Under the pieces are notes generated by a model. The model did no database searches, had not been told where the DNA came from, and saw only the letters and a list, made by a program, of their open reading frames with translations. DNA of 54,197 bases. Origin: Pelagibacterales bacterium SAG-MED29. Its GTDB lineage: Bacteria; Pseudomonadota; Alphaproteobacteria; Pelagibacterales; Pelagibacteraceae. Shown one piece after another: positions 52,571 to 54,197 of this stretch (its first letter is position 1; every line of letters starts with the position of its first letter). The position numbers and the translations under genes were made by a program. The stretch is from assembly GCA_014653815.1 (NCBI GenBank), contig JACWDZ010000005.1, forward strand, positions 1 to 54,197, in the 5' to 3' direction.

Positions 52571-53032
52571 ATGGCAGGTAGTTTAAATAAAGTACAATTA
52601 ATAGGTCGTTTAGGCGCAGATCCAGATATCAAGCAAATGGTTAATGGTAAAAATGTCGCTAGATTAAGCATAGCAACAAGTCAATCATGGAAAGATAAAT
52701 CTAGTGGAGAGAGAAAAGAAAAAACTGAGTGGCATAGAGTTGTAATTTTTAACGAAGGATTAGTTGGCGTTGTTCAACAATACCTTAAAAAGGGAGCTAA
52801 TGTTTATATTGAAGGCCAGTTAAGCACAAGAAAGTGGAAGGATGAGTCTTCAGGACAAGACAAATATTCTACCGAAATAGTTTTGCAAGGCTATAATTCT
52901 AGTTTAACTATGCTGGATGGCAGGAACAGTAAAAATGATTCTACAGATTTAGTAAAAGAAAACAAAAGTTCTTTACCAAACGAGAGTCTAAATCAAGATA
53001 ATTCTGATTTAGATGATGAAATTCCTTTCTAA
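52571..53032 (+). CDS. ssb: Single-stranded DNA-binding protein
   Basis: The 153-residue protein has an OB-fold (residues about 4-110) with NKVQLIGRLGADPD and TEWHRVVIFNEGL and GQLSTRKWKDESSGQDKY. The C-terminal acidic tip DLDDEIPF recruits partner proteins and is intact. The ATG at 52571 begins MAGSLNKVQLIG, the family start; a longer frame from 52490 would add 27 AT-rich residues and is rejected. It is divergent from uvrA and lies just before gyrA. Confidence 0.96.
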   Translation: MAGSLNKVQLIGRLGADPDIKQMVNGKNVARLSIATSQSWKDKSSGERKEKTEWHRVVIFNEGLVGVVQQYLKKGANVYIEGQLSTRKWKDESSGQDKYSTEIVLQGYNSSLTMLDGRNSKNDSTDLVKENKSSLPNESLNQDNSDLDDEIPF

Positions 53033-53037
53033 ATTTC

Positions 53038-54197
53038 ATGGAAAAACACAGCATAGAGAATAATAAATCTTTTAAACCTATCTTTGTACAAGATGAAATG
53101 AGTTCGTCTTATTTATCTTACGCTATGAGTGTAATAATAAGTAGAGCACTTCCAGACGTTAGAGATGGTTTAAAACCTGTTCATAGAAGAATTATATATG
53201 CAATGTATAAAGGTGGATATGATTGGTCTAAACCATTTAGAAAATCTGCAAGAATAGTTGGAGACGTAATTGGTAAATATCATCCACATGGAGATCAATC
53301 AGTTTATGATGCTCTTGTTCGATTAGTTCAAGATTTTTCTATGAGCTTACCTTTGATATCAGGCCAAGGAAATTTTGGATCAATAGATGGAGATCCTCCT
53401 GCAGCGATGCGTTATACAGAAACTAAACTTGCTAAAATTGCGCAATACTTAACCGAAGATTTGGAAAAAAATACAGTTAATTATAGAAATAACTATGATG
53501 AAACGGAAAAAGAACCTGAAGTACTTCCGTCTCAATATCCAAATATATTAGTTAATGGTGCTGGCGGTATTGCGGTAGGAATGGCCACAAGCATTCCTCC
53601 TCATAATTTAGGTGAAATTATAAATGGCACTATTGCTTATATTGAAAACAAGGAAATTACCATTAGTCAACTAATGAAGCATGTTCCGGGTCCAGATTTT
53701 CCAACAGGTGGCATAATTATTGGAAAAGATATTTTAAAACAAGGATACAATAAAGGAAGAGGATCATTTAAGATTAGAGGAGAAATAGATTTAGAAGAAA
53801 AAAAAGGTGGTAGAGAATGTTTAATTATCAAATCTATTCCTTACCAAGTTAACAAATCAGCTTTAATTGAAAAAATTGCACAATTAGTTAGAGATAAAAA
53901 AATAGAGGGAATAAGAGATATAAGAGATGAATCTAACAGAGAAGGCATAAGAGTCGTTATAGAGTTAAGAAAAGCTGTTGAACCAGAAACTGTTAGAAGA
54001 CAGTTATATAAACTAACAAATATTGAGAATTCTTTTGGATTCAATACACTTGCTATTGTTAACAACAAACCAAAAATTCTTAATTTAAAAGAATTTATTT
54101 CCGAATTTTTAAAATTTAGAGAAGATACAGTTCTTAAAAGAATTAAATTTGACTTAAAAAAAGCTGAAGATAGAGCTCATATTTTAATTGGTTTAGC
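53038..54197 (+). CDS. gyrA: DNA gyrase subunit A, 5' part
   Basis: The gene runs off the right edge with 386 codons visible. After a short start (MEKHSIENNK) the family sequence follows: MSSSYLSYAMSVIISRALPDVRDGLKPVHRR. The catalytic tyrosine is in PPAAMRYTETKL at residue 126, and the QPNFGS-like GQGNFGSIDGD fits GyrA rather than ParC. The helix around the quinolone-interacting site reads HPHGDQSVYDALVR, so the residue equivalent to Ser83 of E. coli is Gln, while the Asp equivalent to Asp87 is kept. It starts five bases after ssb. Confidence 0.95.
   Translation, partial: MEKHSIENNKSFKPIFVQDEMSSSYLSYAMSVIISRALPDVRDGLKPVHRRIIYAMYKGGYDWSKPFRKSARIVGDVIGKYHPHGDQSVYDALVRLVQDFSMSLPLISGQGNFGSIDGDPPAAMRYTETKLAKIAQYLTEDLEKNTVNYRNNYDETEKEPEVLPSQYPNILVNGAGGIAVGMATSIPPHNLGEIINGTIAYIENKEITISQLMKHVPGPDFPTGGIIIGKDILKQGYNKGRGSFKIRGEIDLEEKKGGRECLIIKSIPYQVNKSALIEKIAQLVRDKKIEGIRDIRDESNREGIRVVIELRKAVEPETVRRQLYKLTNIENSFGFNTLAIVNNKPKILNLKEFISEFLKFREDTVLKRIKFDLKKAEDRAHILIGL

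Overview
The window is a dense, very AT-rich stretch of bacterial chromosome. Gene content and order point to a streamlined marine alphaproteobacterium of the Pelagibacterales (SAR11) type. The signs are an ntrX-trkA junction, an argS / small protein / nagZ / scpA / scpB / tatABC / serS block, yajC-secD-secF, a uvrA / ssb / gyrA junction, Aap-type and Fbp-type ABC transporters, overlapping stop/start codons nearly everywhere, and convergent genes whose ends overlap. I see no rRNA, CRISPR array, insertion sequence, integrase or prophage. This assignment is inference from content; no database search was possible.

Layout. 1-3141: the end of an NtrX-type regulator, then TrkA and TrkH potassium uptake. 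3143-11692: a glycerol module with a GpsA-type glycerol-3-phosphate dehydrogenase, glycerol kinase, and a GlpV-GlpS-GlpT-GlpP-GlpQ-GlpU type ABC importer. 11710-18957: a divergent PQQ-sugar-dehydrogenase-like protein, then a small surface-glycan cluster (DegT aminotransferase, cupin, GT2 glycosyltransferase, GDP-mannose 4,6-dehydratase, membrane glycosyltransferase-like protein, two poorly known proteins). 18961-21168: gap, an MhpD/FAH-type hydratase and two small opposite-strand genes. 21232-25307: an iron(III) ABC operon behind two Fur-like 7-1-7 boxes, with a 56-residue CxxC protein and a long hairpin inside it. 25332-29883: tRNA-Arg and an Aap/Bzt-type amino-acid ABC operon. 29971-31391: a periplasmic protein, an XRE regulator, tRNA-Asn and tRNA-Cys. 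31502-41052: valS, ilvD, a GDP-mannose-forming bifunctional enzyme, xthA, erpA, dgt, argS. 41052-48959: small membrane protein, nagZ, scpA, scpB, tatABC, serS, yajC, secD, secF. 48960-54197: a PuuD-type membrane domain, uvrA, ssb and the 5' part of gyrA.

How the genes work together. The glycerol operon takes up glycerol, phosphorylates it and probably oxidises glycerol-3-phosphate with an NAD(P)-dependent enzyme; gap lies further along the same lower-glycolytic route. The ManC-type enzyme at 35.9 kb would supply GDP-mannose to the Gmd enzyme at 15.3 kb. The three ABC systems share one design: a separate high-copy binding protein, then a hairpin or terminator at the junction with the membrane/ATPase genes. 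The Tat and Sec export genes are stacked with essential translation and segregation genes.

The most interesting signals are: complementary loss of ATPase motifs in the two glycerol-transporter ATPases, which predicts one working and one degenerate ATP site; the Fur-box/promoter arrangement before the iron operon; the 56-residue CxxC protein and 59-nt hairpin inside that operon; hairpins after the binding-protein gene in all three ABC operons; and a predicted lipoprotein anchor on the amino-acid binding protein.
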